A DNA stretch of 35,000 nucleotides from Neocallimastix lanati (nom. inval.) (taxonomy: Eukaryota > Neocallimastigomycota > Neocallimastigomycetes > Neocallimastigales > Neocallimastigaceae). Where the stretch lies: contig JACVTC010000050.1 of the NCBI GenBank assembly GCA_016946835.1, positions 925,001 through 960,000 of the forward strand, in the 5' to 3' direction. A program made the translations under genes and the position numbers. Positions 1 to 14,630 of this stretch are shown here, piece by piece (the stretch's first letter is position 1; each line of letters begins with the position of its first letter). The notes beneath the pieces were generated by a model. That model did not search any database and was not told the origin of the DNA. It was given only the letters and a program-made list of their open reading frames with translations.

Positions 1-189
1 ATATATATATATATATATAAAATAATCATGACAATAATTATAAAAAATTCTTTGCCCAGATATTTAGATTAGAGGAAAAATTTTTTAATTAATATATTTG
101 AAAAATTAATAATTAACAAAGTTATAATCTTTAATCAATCAATAATTGCTAAAAAAAAAAAAAAAACGTTAATTATATTCAAAACTTGA

Positions 190-485
190 ATACATAAATA
201 AATGAATGAAAATAATAAATAAATAAATAAATAAATAAATGAAAATAATAAATAAATAAATAAATGAAAATAATAAATAAATAAATAAGTGAAAATAATA
301 AATAAATAAATAAATGAAAATAATAAATAAATAAATAAGTGAAAATAATAAATAAATAAATAAATGAAAATAATAAATAAATAAAAAAAATGAATATAAT
401 AAATAAATAAAAAAAATGAATATAATAAATAATAAATGAAATTAATAAATAAATAAATAAATAAATAAATGAAAATAATAAATAA
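190..485. repeat. AAAT-based minisatellite
   Basis: Tandem array whose unit is roughly GAAAATAATAAATAAATAAATAAAT, about 25 bases. Variants end in AAGT instead of AAAT, and in places the two forms alternate to give a higher-order unit of about 58 bases. The array degenerates at 385-440 into units with a poly-A insertion. No coding potential. Confidence 0.85.
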
Positions 486-1317
486 ATATCGGATTATTTT
501 TAATATTCCTTATCTTTTTATCTTTTTTTTTTTTTTTTTTTTTATTTTGATAAGAATTAATATAGATTTCATAAAATCTATGGTATAAAAGAAATAATTT
601 GTTTTAAAATATGTTTGTATCACATAAATATATTAAATATATTATTTACATATAAGTTATATATTAATATAAATAATAAGAATTAAAATTTATAACTTTT
701 TTTATTTAAGGGTTAAGTAGTTAAGTAGAATTTGATAAATATAGTTTAAGAATTTTTTTTTTCATTATAATCTTGGATATCGATCGAAGATAAGATGGTT
801 AAAGGTGGTGAAGTCTAACACTTATTTTGTATAAGGATAAGCTATTTTTTTTTGGTGATATTTATTTGAATAATAACAGTTAATAAAAAGAATAAATTTT
901 TATTATTTATTATTATTTTTTTATGATAAATATTATATAATTTAAATTTTTTTTTTTTTTTTTAAAAAATTCTTTATAAAGTAACGAAATAACATAAAGT
1001 TTTATCTTCTAAAGCATTTTTTTATTCTAAAAAAAAAAGTTTTGGAAAATTCTTTAAATAATTATTTTTTTTTTTAAGTTTTTGTCTTTGAAGTTATTGA
1101 TATTAACATTTTTTTTATTTAATTTTCAATTGCTTTTTTGTTTATTTTTTTATTATTCATTATTTAATATTTATTATATATATATATATATATATATAAA
1201 GTAAAAAAAAAATTATAAAATAATAAGATTTTCAGTTGTTAATATTTAAAAAAAAAATAAACACATTTTTAAAGAAATAGGTTATAAAAGCCAATTAATT
1301 ACTGATATAGCATGCCG

Positions 1318-1369
1318 TGGAATTCCAATCAATTATTACTATGAAGTTATTATAGCGATTGGAATTCAA
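1318..1369. repeat. Inverted repeat with 12 of 13 arm match
   Basis: Left arm TGGAATTCCAATC (1318-1330) pairs with right arm GATTGGAATTCAA (1357-1369). Eleven bases are perfectly complementary (1320-1330 with 1357-1367), and the loop is 26 bases. The patch is more GC-rich than its surroundings. It could be a transcription-factor site pair, a hairpin RNA, or the end of a decayed element. The function is unknown. Confidence 0.55.
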
Positions 1370-3484
1370 TTTCGTTGTTTTTGTTTAGAAACCTTTTAAT
1401 AATATGCTTTTTTATTAACAATTATTCTGTTTATTGAAAGATGAGAATGAAGTTAGGTGAGTTTTTTTTTAATTTTTTTTTTATTTTTTTTATTTTTATA
1501 TTATTCATCCTTCTTTTATATCCACTTAATATTATTATTTTTTTAAAATTTATATATATTATAGATATATATTATAATATTATAGTATAATATTTATATA
1601 AAATATTAAATATAAATATTTAACTATTATACTATTAAAATTATTATTAAAATAAATATATATTAAATATATATTATAAATTTATTCGAACAATAAATAT
1701 TCAAATACAAAAAAAAATATATATATATAAATATTAAATTGTTAAATATAATTGTTAAAATGATTACAATATAATTACTATATATATTTTATTTTATTTT
1801 ATTTCATATAATTTTATTATTTATCCATATTTATATATTATATTTAGAGATATTTATTTCCAATCTTTTTTTATGTTTATATATGTCAGGTATATTATTT
1901 TTAAATTGGTTTATTCATAATATATATATAAATATTTTCAATTTATATTTATTTTATTATCATTTTGAAATATGTTAATAAAATATTTATTTAAATAATT
2001 TTTAATATTCATTTGACTTAGTATTTCATAATTTATTTATTTTGTACTACATTAAACTTTTCAAAAAAATTTTTTTATGTATTGAAAAGTAAAAATAGTT
2101 TAAAAAAAAAAAAAAAAAAAAATACAAATTAATTAAATTTTTTATATTCAAAGTGATTTAAATATGAAATAAAATTATTTTTTATTTTATTTTATTTCTT
2201 TTTTTTTTTATTTTTTTTATTTTATTTTATTTTATTTTGTTTTATTTTATATTATTTTTTATTTTATTTTATTTTATTTTAATTTTTTTTTTGTAGAAAA
2301 TTTTATTTTATATTTAATATGTAATTTATAAAATTTTTAAAATATATAATTAATGTATTATTCAAATAATAAAATGTATTACAAATTATTATTGATTTAA
2401 ATTTCAATGTATTGATTTCTTTAAATTTTTAAATTCTATAATTTAATTCTATATAATAGATATTTTTTAAAAAAAAGGAACATCTTTTTTAGGTAATTTG
2501 ATTAATATTTTTATTTTTGATGAAATAAGTTAGATGGATTCATAATATATTATAATCATATCTAAATATATCTAAAATTATATTAATTTATATTGCTATA
2601 ATATAATAATTTTATTCTAAAATGTATTGTTTACTTTCAAAATTATATATATATATATTTTTATTCTATATAATATATATTTTAAAAAAAATGTGAATAT
2701 ATATTATATAAACTTTAAAAACTATTAAATCTATAATGTGTAATCTATTTCATCTAATATAAAAATAAAAAGAAAAAAAAAAACTAATAAAAGAAATTTC
2801 AAGAATATATAAATAAGAGGTTGAGGTATAAAAATTAATACTCACTTTCAAAAAAAAAAATAAAAAAAATAAAAAAAAAAATAAAAAAAAAAAAAAATAA
2901 AAAATAAAATAAAAAAAAATAAAAAAAAAAAAAAAAAAAAAAAAAATAAAAAATAAAATAAAAAAAAAAAAAAAAAAAACTAAAAAATAAAATAATAAAG
3001 GAAAAATAATTAAATAATAAAATTATTTAAGAATTTTTTAAAAAAAGAATAAACTTAAATTTTCTAAGATAAAAGGTAATTTATAAAAAGTTTTTAAGTT
3101 TTTGTTGATAATAAATTTTAATAGTATAATGAGTAGTTACATTAAAATAATGAATTTAATGATATATAATATCTTTTAATATTTATGCAAATGTATTTTT
3201 TTTTTTTTTTTTTTGGTTTGAAATATTAATTAAGTATAAAGTATAATGGATAAAATATTTTTCAAGAAATATATTTATTTTAAATAATTTGATAAATTAA
3301 AAAAAAAAAAAAAAAAAAAATTGTTTTATGGAATTGTAGATTAGTATATTAATATTTTTTTTTAGTTATTACTTATTTCAGTAATTAATATTAATTATTT
3401 TTATTAATGAATTTTTGATTTATATAATATGATATAATATTTTATTTGAATTAGTAAAGAAAAAAAAATTGAAAATATCCAAAA

Positions 3485-5320
3485 ATGAACGCTTTAGTAT
3501 TATTTATTATTAGTGTTATTATCCTTGGTTTGGGTTACGTCTTTTACGGTGGATGGCTCAACAAAGTTTGGGGTGTTAAGGAAGGTGAAGAAGAAGATAC
3601 TCCAGCTCACAACATGGAAGATGGTGTCGATTACGTTCCAACTAAGGCTCCAGTTTTAATGGGTCACCATTTCTCTTCTATTGCTGGTGCTGGTCCAATT
3701 ACTGGTCCAATTGGTGCTGCTATATTCGGATGGCTCCCAGTTACTCTCTGGGTTCTTATTGGTGGTATTTTCTTCGGTGGTGTTCATGATTTTGGTGCTT
3801 TATACGCTTCTATTTGCCACAAGGGTCAATCTATTGGTGAAATTATTTCAGCTAATATGAGTCGTCGTGCTAAGAGATTATTTATTATTTTCTCTTACTT
3901 AACTTTAATTTTAGTTGTTGCTGCTTTCTCTTCTATCGTTGCCACTTCTTTTGGTGCTACTTTTGTTGGTGGTGTCGTTGATAAAGCTGCCAGTTCTACT
4001 AACGCTGCTGTCGCTATGGTATCCATTCTTTTTATTGTTATTGCTATCATTTTCGGTTTCTGTGTCACTAGTCGTAATGCTCCAATGCTCATTTCTACTA
4101 TTTTAGGTATTGCTGCTATTGTTCTTTGTTTAGTTATTGGTATTAACTTCCACCCAATTTACTTAAGTACTAATATCTGGATGATCTTTGTTGGTCTCTA
4201 CATTGCTATTGCTTCTGTTACTCCAGTTTGGATTTTACTTCAACCACGTGATTACTTAACTTCATTCCTTCTTTACTTCATGGTTGGTGTTGCTGTTGTT
4301 GGTGTCATTGGTGCTCATCCATCCATGGATAGCTTCCCAGCCTATACTGGTTTCGCTGTTGATAATGGTAATGGTGTTCAATACATGTTCCCAATCTTAT
4401 TCACTACTGTTGCTTGTGGTGCTATCTCTGGTTTCCACTCCTTAGTTTCTTCTGGTACTACTTCCAAGCAATTAAACAAGAAGAAGGAAGCTAAGCCAAT
4501 TGCTTACGGTGGTATGTTATTAGAATGTGTTGTTGCCATTTTAACTTTATGTGCTATTTCTTATGCTTACACATGGAATGCTGTTCATCCAGATAATAAA
4601 CTTACTGGTGCTACTGGTATTTTCGCTGGTGGTATCTCTAAGATGGTTTGTACTATTCCATTTTTAAAGGGAATGGAAAAGTCTTTATTCACCTTATTAG
4701 TTGTTACATATTCTTCATTCTGTTTAACTTCTTTAGATACTGCTACCCGTTTAGGTAGATTTATGTTCCAAGAATTCTGGTTAGAACCAGGACAAACTGT
4801 TAAGGATATTGAAAGTGGTTGGAAGAAGGTTATGGTTAATCCATACTTTGCTACTCTTCTTACTGTTGTCTTAGGTATCGTTCTTGGTTTAACTGGTTAT
4901 GCTAAGATTTGGGGATTATTTGGTGCTGCTAATCAATTACTTGCTGGTATTGGTCTTTTAGCCGTAGCTACTTGGTTAGGTAATGTTGGTAAGAATAATA
5001 AGATGTTCATGTTCCCAATGGGTTTCATGATGATTGTTACTATTTGCTCCTTATTCTTAACCGTTAAGAACCAAATTACTCTTATCGCTAATGGTAAAGC
5101 TGATTGGGGACCATACGCACAAGCTATCTTCGGTATTCTCTTAATTATTTTATCAATTGTTCTTTTAATTGAAGGTGTTCAAACTTTAATGGGAAAGAAT
5201 AAGAAGATTGAGGAAGCTAAGAAGTTTGAAGAAGTTAAGAAGACTGAAGAAGCTAAAGTTAAGGGTGAAAAAGAAATTTCTGAAAAGAAGGCTGAAGCTG
5301 ATATTACTCAAGCTATTTAA
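3485..5320 (+). CDS. cstA: CstA family carbon starvation protein (peptide/pyruvate transporter)
   Basis: Integral membrane transporter of the CstA family. Bacterial members (E. coli CstA and BtsT) import peptides and/or pyruvate. The 611-residue protein has about 14 hydrophobic segments. It carries the family signature near the N-terminus (GHHFSSIAGAGPI at residues 60-72, followed by a TGPIGAAIFGW stretch and FFGGVHDFG), and a second hallmark, GxxSGFHSLVSSGTTSKQ, around residue 315-330. At 611 residues it is shorter than the roughly 700-residue E. coli protein and resembles the shorter form of Firmicutes and Bacteroidetes. The last 45 residues are a Lys/Glu-rich, probably helical cytoplasmic tail. 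There are no introns. Codon use is biased to GGT, GCT, CCA, AAG and TTC, as in a strongly expressed gene. CstA is essentially a prokaryotic family, so bacterial origin is likely (inference). It probably sits in the plasma membrane, although a hydrogenosomal location is possible. Confidence 0.93.
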   Translation: MNALVLFIISVIILGLGYVFYGGWLNKVWGVKEGEEEDTPAHNMEDGVDYVPTKAPVLMGHHFSSIAGAGPITGPIGAAIFGWLPVTLWVLIGGIFFGGVHDFGALYASICHKGQSIGEIISANMSRRAKRLFIIFSYLTLILVVAAFSSIVATSFGATFVGGVVDKAASSTNAAVAMVSILFIVIAIIFGFCVTSRNAPMLISTILGIAAIVLCLVIGINFHPIYLSTNIWMIFVGLYIAIASVTPVWILLQPRDYLTSFLLYFMVGVAVVGVIGAHPSMDSFPAYTGFAVDNGNGVQYMFPILFTTVACGAISGFHSLVSSGTTSKQLNKKKEAKPIAYGGMLLECVVAILTLCAISYAYTWNAVHPDNKLTGATGIFAGGISKMVCTIPFLKGMEKSLFTLLVVTYSSFCLTSLDTATRLGRFMFQEFWLEPGQTVKDIESGWKKVMVNPYFATLLTVVLGIVLGLTGYAKIWGLFGAANQLLAGIGLLAVATWLGNVGKNNKMFMFPMGFMMIVTICSLFLTVKNQITLIANGKADWGPYAQAIFGILLIILSIVLLIEGVQTLMGKNKKIEEAKKFEEVKKTEEAKVKGEKEISEKKAEADITQAI

Positions 5321-6015
5321 ATAATTTGAATAAATAAATTTATGTAAATTTGGAATTATTTATTATACGAATAAATAAATTTGTTAAAATTTGGAATTAT
5401 TTAAAGTTTCTTACCAAAAAAAAAAAAAAAAAAAAAGAAAGAAAGAAAGAAAAAATCATAAAATCATTATATAAATATAAAGTATAATTAAAAAATGATG
5501 ATATTTCGTGGATGAATACTTTTTTTTTTAATTATTAAAAAAAAAAGTAAATAAAAGATTAGATTATTTATAACAATGCATAATAATCTTTTTCTTCCTT
5601 TCATTCTTTTTATATATATATATATATATATATAATTATTCTTAGAAAAAAAAATTAATATAAAACAAAACAAAATATAAAAGCAATTATCATATTATTA
5701 CATAATTCTTTTTTTTATAAATATATAGATATTAGAAATTTAGGTAGAATTTATATAATTAAAGCTATCTTAAATAAAAAGAAAGTATATATATATTTTT
5801 AAAAAATTATTTAAATATAAAAATCATAAATAAATATTAGAATATATTAAATTAAGCAAGTAAAAGAAAAAAAAAAAAATTATTTTTTTTTTCTTTTTTT
5901 TATAATTACAAAAACCAAAAAAAATAAATTAAATTAAAATAACATTTTTTTTTATTTTTTAAAAAAAAATAAGAAGTGTAAATGAAATTTTAATATTTTT
6001 TACTTTTATCTATTC

Positions 6016-6126
<111 letters not shown>

Positions 6127-6170
6127 GAATTTGAAATCGATTATAAATTTTTTATTCACTTGGAGTTACC

Positions 6171-6321
6171 ATCAATGAATGGAAAGAGTTAGAGGCATAA
6201 TGTGGTTTCTAAATATTTTATTTTTTTTTTTTTTTATTAAAATAATAATTAATTATATAATATAAATATTAATTATATAGTATATAAAAGGCAAAAACAT
6301 TGTATATATAATTAAAATAAT
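6171..6321 (+). repeat. Long direct repeat, copy 1
   Basis: Begins ATCAATGAATGGAAAGAG and ends at TTAAAATAAT. It matches 6609-6760 over its full length. The only difference I can find is one base in an internal T-run (15 versus 16 Ts). Both copies are in the same orientation, 438 bases apart. It contains no reading frame. Confidence 0.9.
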
Positions 6322-6608
6322 GTTAAAATATTATGAATTATTTATTAAAGTTTAATATTAATTATAGCTATTAATAATATATTTTATGTATAAGTATTAG
6401 ATTAAATATATGTATAATTTATGTATTGTATTTTGTGTAATGTATTATGGCTAGATCATATAAATATATGATTGATTGTTAATGTGATACAGATATGGTT
6501 CAATCGTTTATTAGTATATGTATTACCATGTAAAAGTATATATAAAAAGTATGCATTATTAATATAATTAATAATAAAGTGTTCTAAAATATAGTAAAAT
6601 AAAACAAA

Positions 6609-6760
6609 ATCAATGAATGGAAAGAGTTAGAGGCATAATGTGGTTTCTAAATATTTTATTTTTTTTTTTTTTTTATTAAAATAATAATTAATTATATAAT
6701 ATAAATATTAATTATATAGTATATAAAAGGCAAAAACATTGTATATATAATTAAAATAAT
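6609..6760 (+). repeat. Long direct repeat, copy 2
   Basis: Second copy of the segment at 6171-6321. Near identity in such AT-rich, fast-evolving DNA means the duplication is recent or the copies are being homogenised. The 287 bases between the copies are not themselves duplicated here, so this is not a simple tandem duplication unless one unit was later trimmed. Confidence 0.9.
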
Positions 6761-7015
6761 ATAAATAATATAAACACATATTATATTATTTGTATAAAAT
6801 ATAAAAATGTTATATAATATATTTCGTAATATATTTTTTTTAATTAGTATTAAAATTATTTATTTAATATATATTATTTACTTTTTTTTGTTTTAATTTA
6901 AATTTTATTTTTTATTATTATTTTTTATTTTTATTATTATTATTATTAAAATTATTATTTTTTTTTTATTATAATTTCATTTTTAATTAATAAATTGTTT
7001 TTATAAGTTAAAAAT

Positions 7016-7058
<43 letters not shown>

Positions 7059-7075
7059 TTTTATATACATTATTA

Positions 7076-10781
<3,706 letters not shown>

Positions 10782-12388
10782 TTTTTTTCTATTTTTTTCT
10801 ATTTTAATTATTATTTTTATTTATTTTTTATATTTACACATGTAAATAAACACAATTATTATTACTAATACTATTGTTTAATATTTAAGAATATCCATAT
10901 ATTATTATATATATGTAATTTTAAAAATTTGTTATTTTATTAAATAACTAAAATTTTATATGTTATAAAAATTATATAATATAAAATTAAAAAATTTTAT
11001 ATATTGATGAATTTAATCTATTTGATGAATAAATAAATAAATAAATAAATCACTAATAAATAGTAAATATTTAAATAAATAAAAAATATAAATAAATAAA
11101 TTTAGAATAAATATTTAAATAATTAAATTAATAAAAAAAAAAGGTTTTTCGTTATTAGGTGGTTAGGGTTTTTAGGTAAGTATTGGGGACCGTGCATTTC
11201 ACAATTGTGCATTTCGCAATGTGGCGCATAAAATTTTTTAAATAAAGCCATACATTTTTAAGATATTCTATAAAATCATAAACAAATATAAATAATTATT
11301 ATTTTTAAAAGAAATAATATATTTTTTCAATTATATATTATTAAATAACTATTTCAAAAGAAATAATAATATATTCTATTAAAAAAGATTTATAAATATA
11401 ACTAATTATAATTAGTTATTAATTTGAATTATTATTTTATTTTTTTTTATTTTTATTTTATTTTTATTTTAATATAAACTATAAATTTTTAATTTATCAT
11501 TTTTAACTTTTCTTTATAAATAACAAGTGTAAATTTTATTTGCTTTTTTTTTTTTTTTTTTTTTAAACATTTTATTCATTACTATTTCAAAAATAACATT
11601 ATTAAATAAATGATTCTTATAATTAATCCTTTTACTAAAAAGGTATTAATTAATGTATTAGGTTAATTTATTTGAATTTTTAATTTTTTTTTTTTTTTTT
11701 TTTTTAAAAAAAAAATTTATACTAAAACTATTTTTTTAGTGTATGTATACTGTAAATATGATTTCCATTATGACAACATAATTTAAAGAAAGAATTTGTA
11801 TATATGCATCAAGATTTTTAAAGTTTTATTTTTTATATAAAAAATAAAATTTTAGAATGGTGTATTAACGATCAATTCATTTAGGATAAAAAACTGGTGA
11901 TAGACTATTATGATGTATTATTTTTGAAAATTTATAATTTTAAAATTTTTAACTCTATTTTTATTTTATTTTTTAACCATTTTACTTAATAGTTCATCAT
12001 ATTACAGAGGTTGTATTACGCCAAAAATTCACGTGATATATATAAATATGTGGCTTTAGTTATACTATTCTACATATTATTATTATATTGTATTAGTTTG
12101 TTACTTCAATTTTTAAATTAATTATTAAGTGAATAATTAAATAAATCATATAATGGTTAGATTTTATGATTTTAATTCTTTTATATAAATGTTATTAATA
12201 AAAGTATTATATAAAAATATAAATGTTATTAATAATTATTCTTTTATTTAAATGCTATTAATAAAAAAATAATATAAAATATAAATGTTATTAAAAATGT
12301 AAATGTTATTAATAATAATTCTTTTATTTAAATGCTATTAAAAAAAATAATAATTATAATGATAAAATTATTAATTATACATTGTATT
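10782..12388. other. Spacer between HAUS7-like gene and transposase remnant
   Basis: No gene seen. The part next to 10781 should hold the promoter of the minus-strand gene. An AAAT repeat lies at 11028-11050. Around 11155-11235 the composition changes to a GC-richer patch containing a 15-base near-repeat (11192-11206 and 11207-11221, GTGCATTTCxCAATx), taken here as a possible left end of the MULE element. At 12170-12340 a tandem repeat based on AAATGTTATTAATAA and CTTTTATTTAAATGCTATT is present in two to three degenerate copies. Confidence 0.6.
12170..12345. repeat. Degenerate tandem repeat next to transposase remnant
   Basis: Alternating blocks TTCTTTTATTTAAATGCTATT and ATATAAATGTTATTAATAA occur two to three times with small indels. 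They lie between the transposase remnant and the possible left terminus of the element and may be part of a decayed subterminal region. Confidence 0.6.
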
Positions 12389-12980
12389 TTAATATTTATT
12401 TAAACAATGATTATTTTTAATGGATTTAATTTTAAATATAACATAAATGTCAAGTATGTATTCAGGATTTATAAATGGTAAATTTGAAATAGCTTTATAA
12501 TAAATAAATATATTATTATCATTTTTTAGTTCATTATAGCATAATTTATTTTTTTTTTTAATTTCTAGTGATTTTTTATAATGCCAAATGCAATATTTAA
12601 TATTTGTATTAGGAAATATTGTTTTTGCTGCTTTAGATATGTCCCTTTCAAAATCATAGTGCAAATTTTTTGGTTCAATTATAATATTATTGTTACATAT
12701 ATTAGCTTTTTTTTTTAATTTTTTAAATAATGTTTTATATGTTTCTTGTTCTTTATTTTTTAATATTGCAAAAGAAGTATTGTAAAAACTATCTAATTCT
12801 TTAGCATAAGTTCCTGTAATAAATATTTGATAACTAAATTTAGGGGCAATTAAAAAATGTACCATCAACAAATATATCATCATTATATTCCCTTAATAAT
12901 TTTGCTTGAGGAGAGGATTGAAAAATTATTAAATTAGAATTTTTGAATATCATAAAATTTTCACCTCGCTTTGTTTTATT
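12389..12980 (-). pseudogene. MULE-type (Mutator-like) transposase fragment with frameshift
   Basis: Minus-strand remnant of a MULE-domain transposase. Reading from about 12980, the frame gives a stretch ending in IFVDGTFF, which contains the DGTF motif that holds the first catalytic Asp. One extra base near 12850, in an A/T run, then shifts the frame. In the next frame the protein continues as IAPKFSYQIFITGTYAKEL and runs to a stop at 12389. Downstream are the second acidic motif (LHYDFERDISKAAKTIFP) and the CxxHxK-type motif (YCIWHYKKSLE) typical of the MULE core. The N-terminal zinc-binding/DNA-binding part and the C-terminal part of a full transposase are absent. Upstream in frame there is a stop before 12985. 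I read it as an inactive copy. Anaerobic fungal genomes are known for many such MULE-domain genes. Confidence 0.78.
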
Positions 12981-13524
12981 TTATTTTTTTTAATCTGTAC
13001 TTTATATTCATATTCTACTATTTATTTTATTTTATTTTATTTTATTTTATTTTATTTTATTTTATTTTATTTTATTATATTTTATTTTATTTTATTTTTT
13101 ATACTTATATTATTATATTCTTTATTTATTTATTTATACATTTATTTTTTTTTACATATAATTGTATTAAAATTTTTTATGGCGTTAACATAAAATTTTA
13201 CAAGCCAATAAAAATAAATGGCGTATTGAAAATTTGTATTGTAAAAATTGGCGAAATGCACCACATTCTATCATATTTATTACAGTTACTATTTTATTTG
13301 GAAAATAATATTTTATTTATTAATATATTAAGTCATAATTATTTAATTACAAAATTCCAATGACTTTTTCATGAATTAGTTAGATTACTAACATATTTAT
13401 TGTATTAAACATTTATTATAAAAAAATCATAGAAAGTAAAATAAAAAAAAAGCGATATTAAAAAATAAAAAAAACGAAATAAAACAAAACAAAATATATA
13501 TATAAAAAAAAAAAAAAAGGTAGA

Positions 13525-13603
<79 letters not shown>

Positions 13604-13818
13604 GAAAAAATAAACTTTTTATCAATAAAAATTAATTAATTTATAATTTTTTTCATCTATTTCGGAAACATTTTAAATGTATTTTGGTACATTGATTAAA
13701 AAAAAAAAATCGCAAAAATATTTTATAGTGTCTATTTTATGTAAATAATTTTTTAAATTATTAATATTTTTATACATTATACCAAAAAGGTTAATTTACT
13801 GGATCAATTAATGGTATT

Positions 13819-13985
13819 TTAGTAATATGGTTTATTAATTGAATAAAAAAAGACAAAATTAATGAAATTAATCTATTAGTAATAGAGTTAAAGTTTTATA
13901 TCTAACTCCGCTCTTTTTTCCAATGAATTTAAATAGTATAAATAAGAGCGTATTTGGCGTTGTTTCTTAATTTTAATTTTAGTAA
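13819..13985. promoter_or_regulatory. Three TTAGTAA Yap1-like sites upstream of GPx
   Basis: TTAGTAA occurs at 13819-13825, 13876-13882 and 13979-13985, between 100 and 270 bases before the GPx start. TTAGTAA/TTACTAA is the Yap1 (AP-1-like) response element, and yeast peroxidase genes are known Yap1 targets. The middle copy is followed by an inverted pair GAGTTA (13885-13890) and TAACTC (13903-13908). The base composition makes chance copies possible, but three in under 170 bases is more than expected. The regulatory role is inference. Confidence 0.4.
13937..13944 (+). promoter_or_regulatory. TATA box candidate for GPx
   Basis: TATAAATA, followed directly by the unusually GC-rich AGAGCGTATTTGGCG, lies 141 bases before the GPx ATG. 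It is a good TATA consensus in a plausible place, but AT-rich DNA makes such matches common. Confidence 0.4.
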
Positions 13986-14084
13986 TAATTAAAAAAAAAA
14001 AAAATAATAATTATAAAGAAATAAAGGAGAAAATAATAAATAAATAAATATAATTTTTTTAAAAATTAATATATTGAAAACAAA

Positions 14085-14630
14085 ATGGGTAGTATATATG
14101 ATATTAAAGTTAAGAACAGAAATGGTGAAGATGTCAGTTTAGCTGATTTCAAAGGAAAGGTTTTAATTGTTGTTAATACAGCTACTGGTTGTGGATTTAC
14201 CCCACAATATGAAGGTTTAGAAAAATTATACAAAACTTATCATGACAAGGGATTAGAAATTTTAGATTTCCCTTGTAATCAATTTGGTAAACAAGCCCCA
14301 GGAACTGATGATGAAATTCATGAATTTTGTACCCTTAAATATAATACTACCTTTGATCAATTCCAAAAAATTGATGTAAATGGTGAAAATGCTTCTCCTT
14401 TATTTGAAAATTTAAAACAACAAATTAAGGAAGATATTCTTGAAGGAATGAAGAATAAAATTGCTATGAAGGGTGTTTCAGCCATTAGTAAAACTTGCAA
14501 AAAGGAGGGTGATATTGTATGGAATTTCACAAAATTCATTGTTGATAAAGAAGGAAAGGCTGTTGCAAGGTTTTCACCAATCATGAAGCCAGAAGATTTA
14601 GAACCTAAAATAAAGGAATTATTAGGATAA
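14085..14630 (+). CDS. Glutathione peroxidase (Cys-type, thioredoxin-dependent class likely)
   Basis: A 181-residue single-exon protein with the complete GPx fold signatures. The peroxidatic Cys36 sits in NTATGCGFTPQYEGLE, where animal enzymes have selenocysteine. Gln70 is in FPCNQFGKQ, and Trp146-Asn147 in WNFTKF complete the catalytic tetrad. Cys82 in EFCTLKY is placed like the resolving Cys of yeast and plant enzymes that use thioredoxin, and Cys64 is also conserved. Family members of this class reduce H2O2 and lipid hydroperoxides. The segment 115-143 before WNFTKF is longer than in short bacterial forms, is Lys-rich and has an extra Cys138; some clostridial GPx proteins have a similar insertion. 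There is no targeting presequence, so it is probably cytosolic. A bacterial source is possible for an anaerobic gut fungus but is not shown by the sequence. The ATG at 14085 is the only in-frame start giving a normal N-terminus. Confidence 0.95.
   Translation: MGSIYDIKVKNRNGEDVSLADFKGKVLIVVNTATGCGFTPQYEGLEKLYKTYHDKGLEILDFPCNQFGKQAPGTDDEIHEFCTLKYNTTFDQFQKIDVNGENASPLFENLKQQIKEDILEGMKNKIAMKGVSAISKTCKKEGDIVWNFTKFIVDKEGKAVARFSPIMKPEDLEPKIKELLG

Larger units (their letters stand above)
1..3484. other. Gene-free AT-rich spacer upstream of cstA
   Basis: I see no coding region on either strand. The stretch holds an AT dinucleotide run at the very start, a minisatellite at about 190-485, T-runs, an ATTTT-type repeat at about 2180-2290, and an almost pure A tract broken by single Ts at about 2845-2990. 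A slightly more GC-rich patch at 1290-1460 contains a good inverted repeat (listed separately). The last 150 bases before 3485 are A/T-rich and should contain the cstA promoter, but I recognise no clear TATA element there. Confidence 0.7.
11192..13262. mobile_element. Possible extent of the decayed MULE element
   Basis: GTGCATTTCGC(C)AAT occurs at 11207-11220 on the plus strand and inverted at 13247-13261. Further inside, ATAAAATTTTTT next to a GCGC/CGCC motif occurs on both sides (about 11224-11240, and inverted at about 13170-13185). These could be degenerate terminal inverted repeats around the transposase remnant. No target-site duplication was identified and the matches are short, so the boundaries are tentative. 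Confidence 0.3.
12985..14084. other. Spacer upstream of the glutathione peroxidase gene
   Basis: The left part holds a TTTTA pentanucleotide repeat (about 13021-13098) and the possible right end of the MULE element. A 90-base AAT microsatellite lies at 13527-13600. The right part, 13800-14084, should be the GPx promoter and leader (sites listed separately). No gene seen. Confidence 0.65.

Noticed and set aside
770-850. tRNA-like patch with GGATATCG and GGTTAAAGG
   Set aside because: I could not fold a cloverleaf with proper D and T arms and an anticodon, so no tRNA is called.
3895-4106. Open frames of 63-65 codons on both strands inside cstA
   Set aside because: They overlap the clear CstA gene in other frames and have no independent support.
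12971-13363. Plus-strand 130-codon frame rich in Phe, Tyr and Leu
   Set aside because: Its first half is a TTTTA repeat and the rest has no recognisable protein character.
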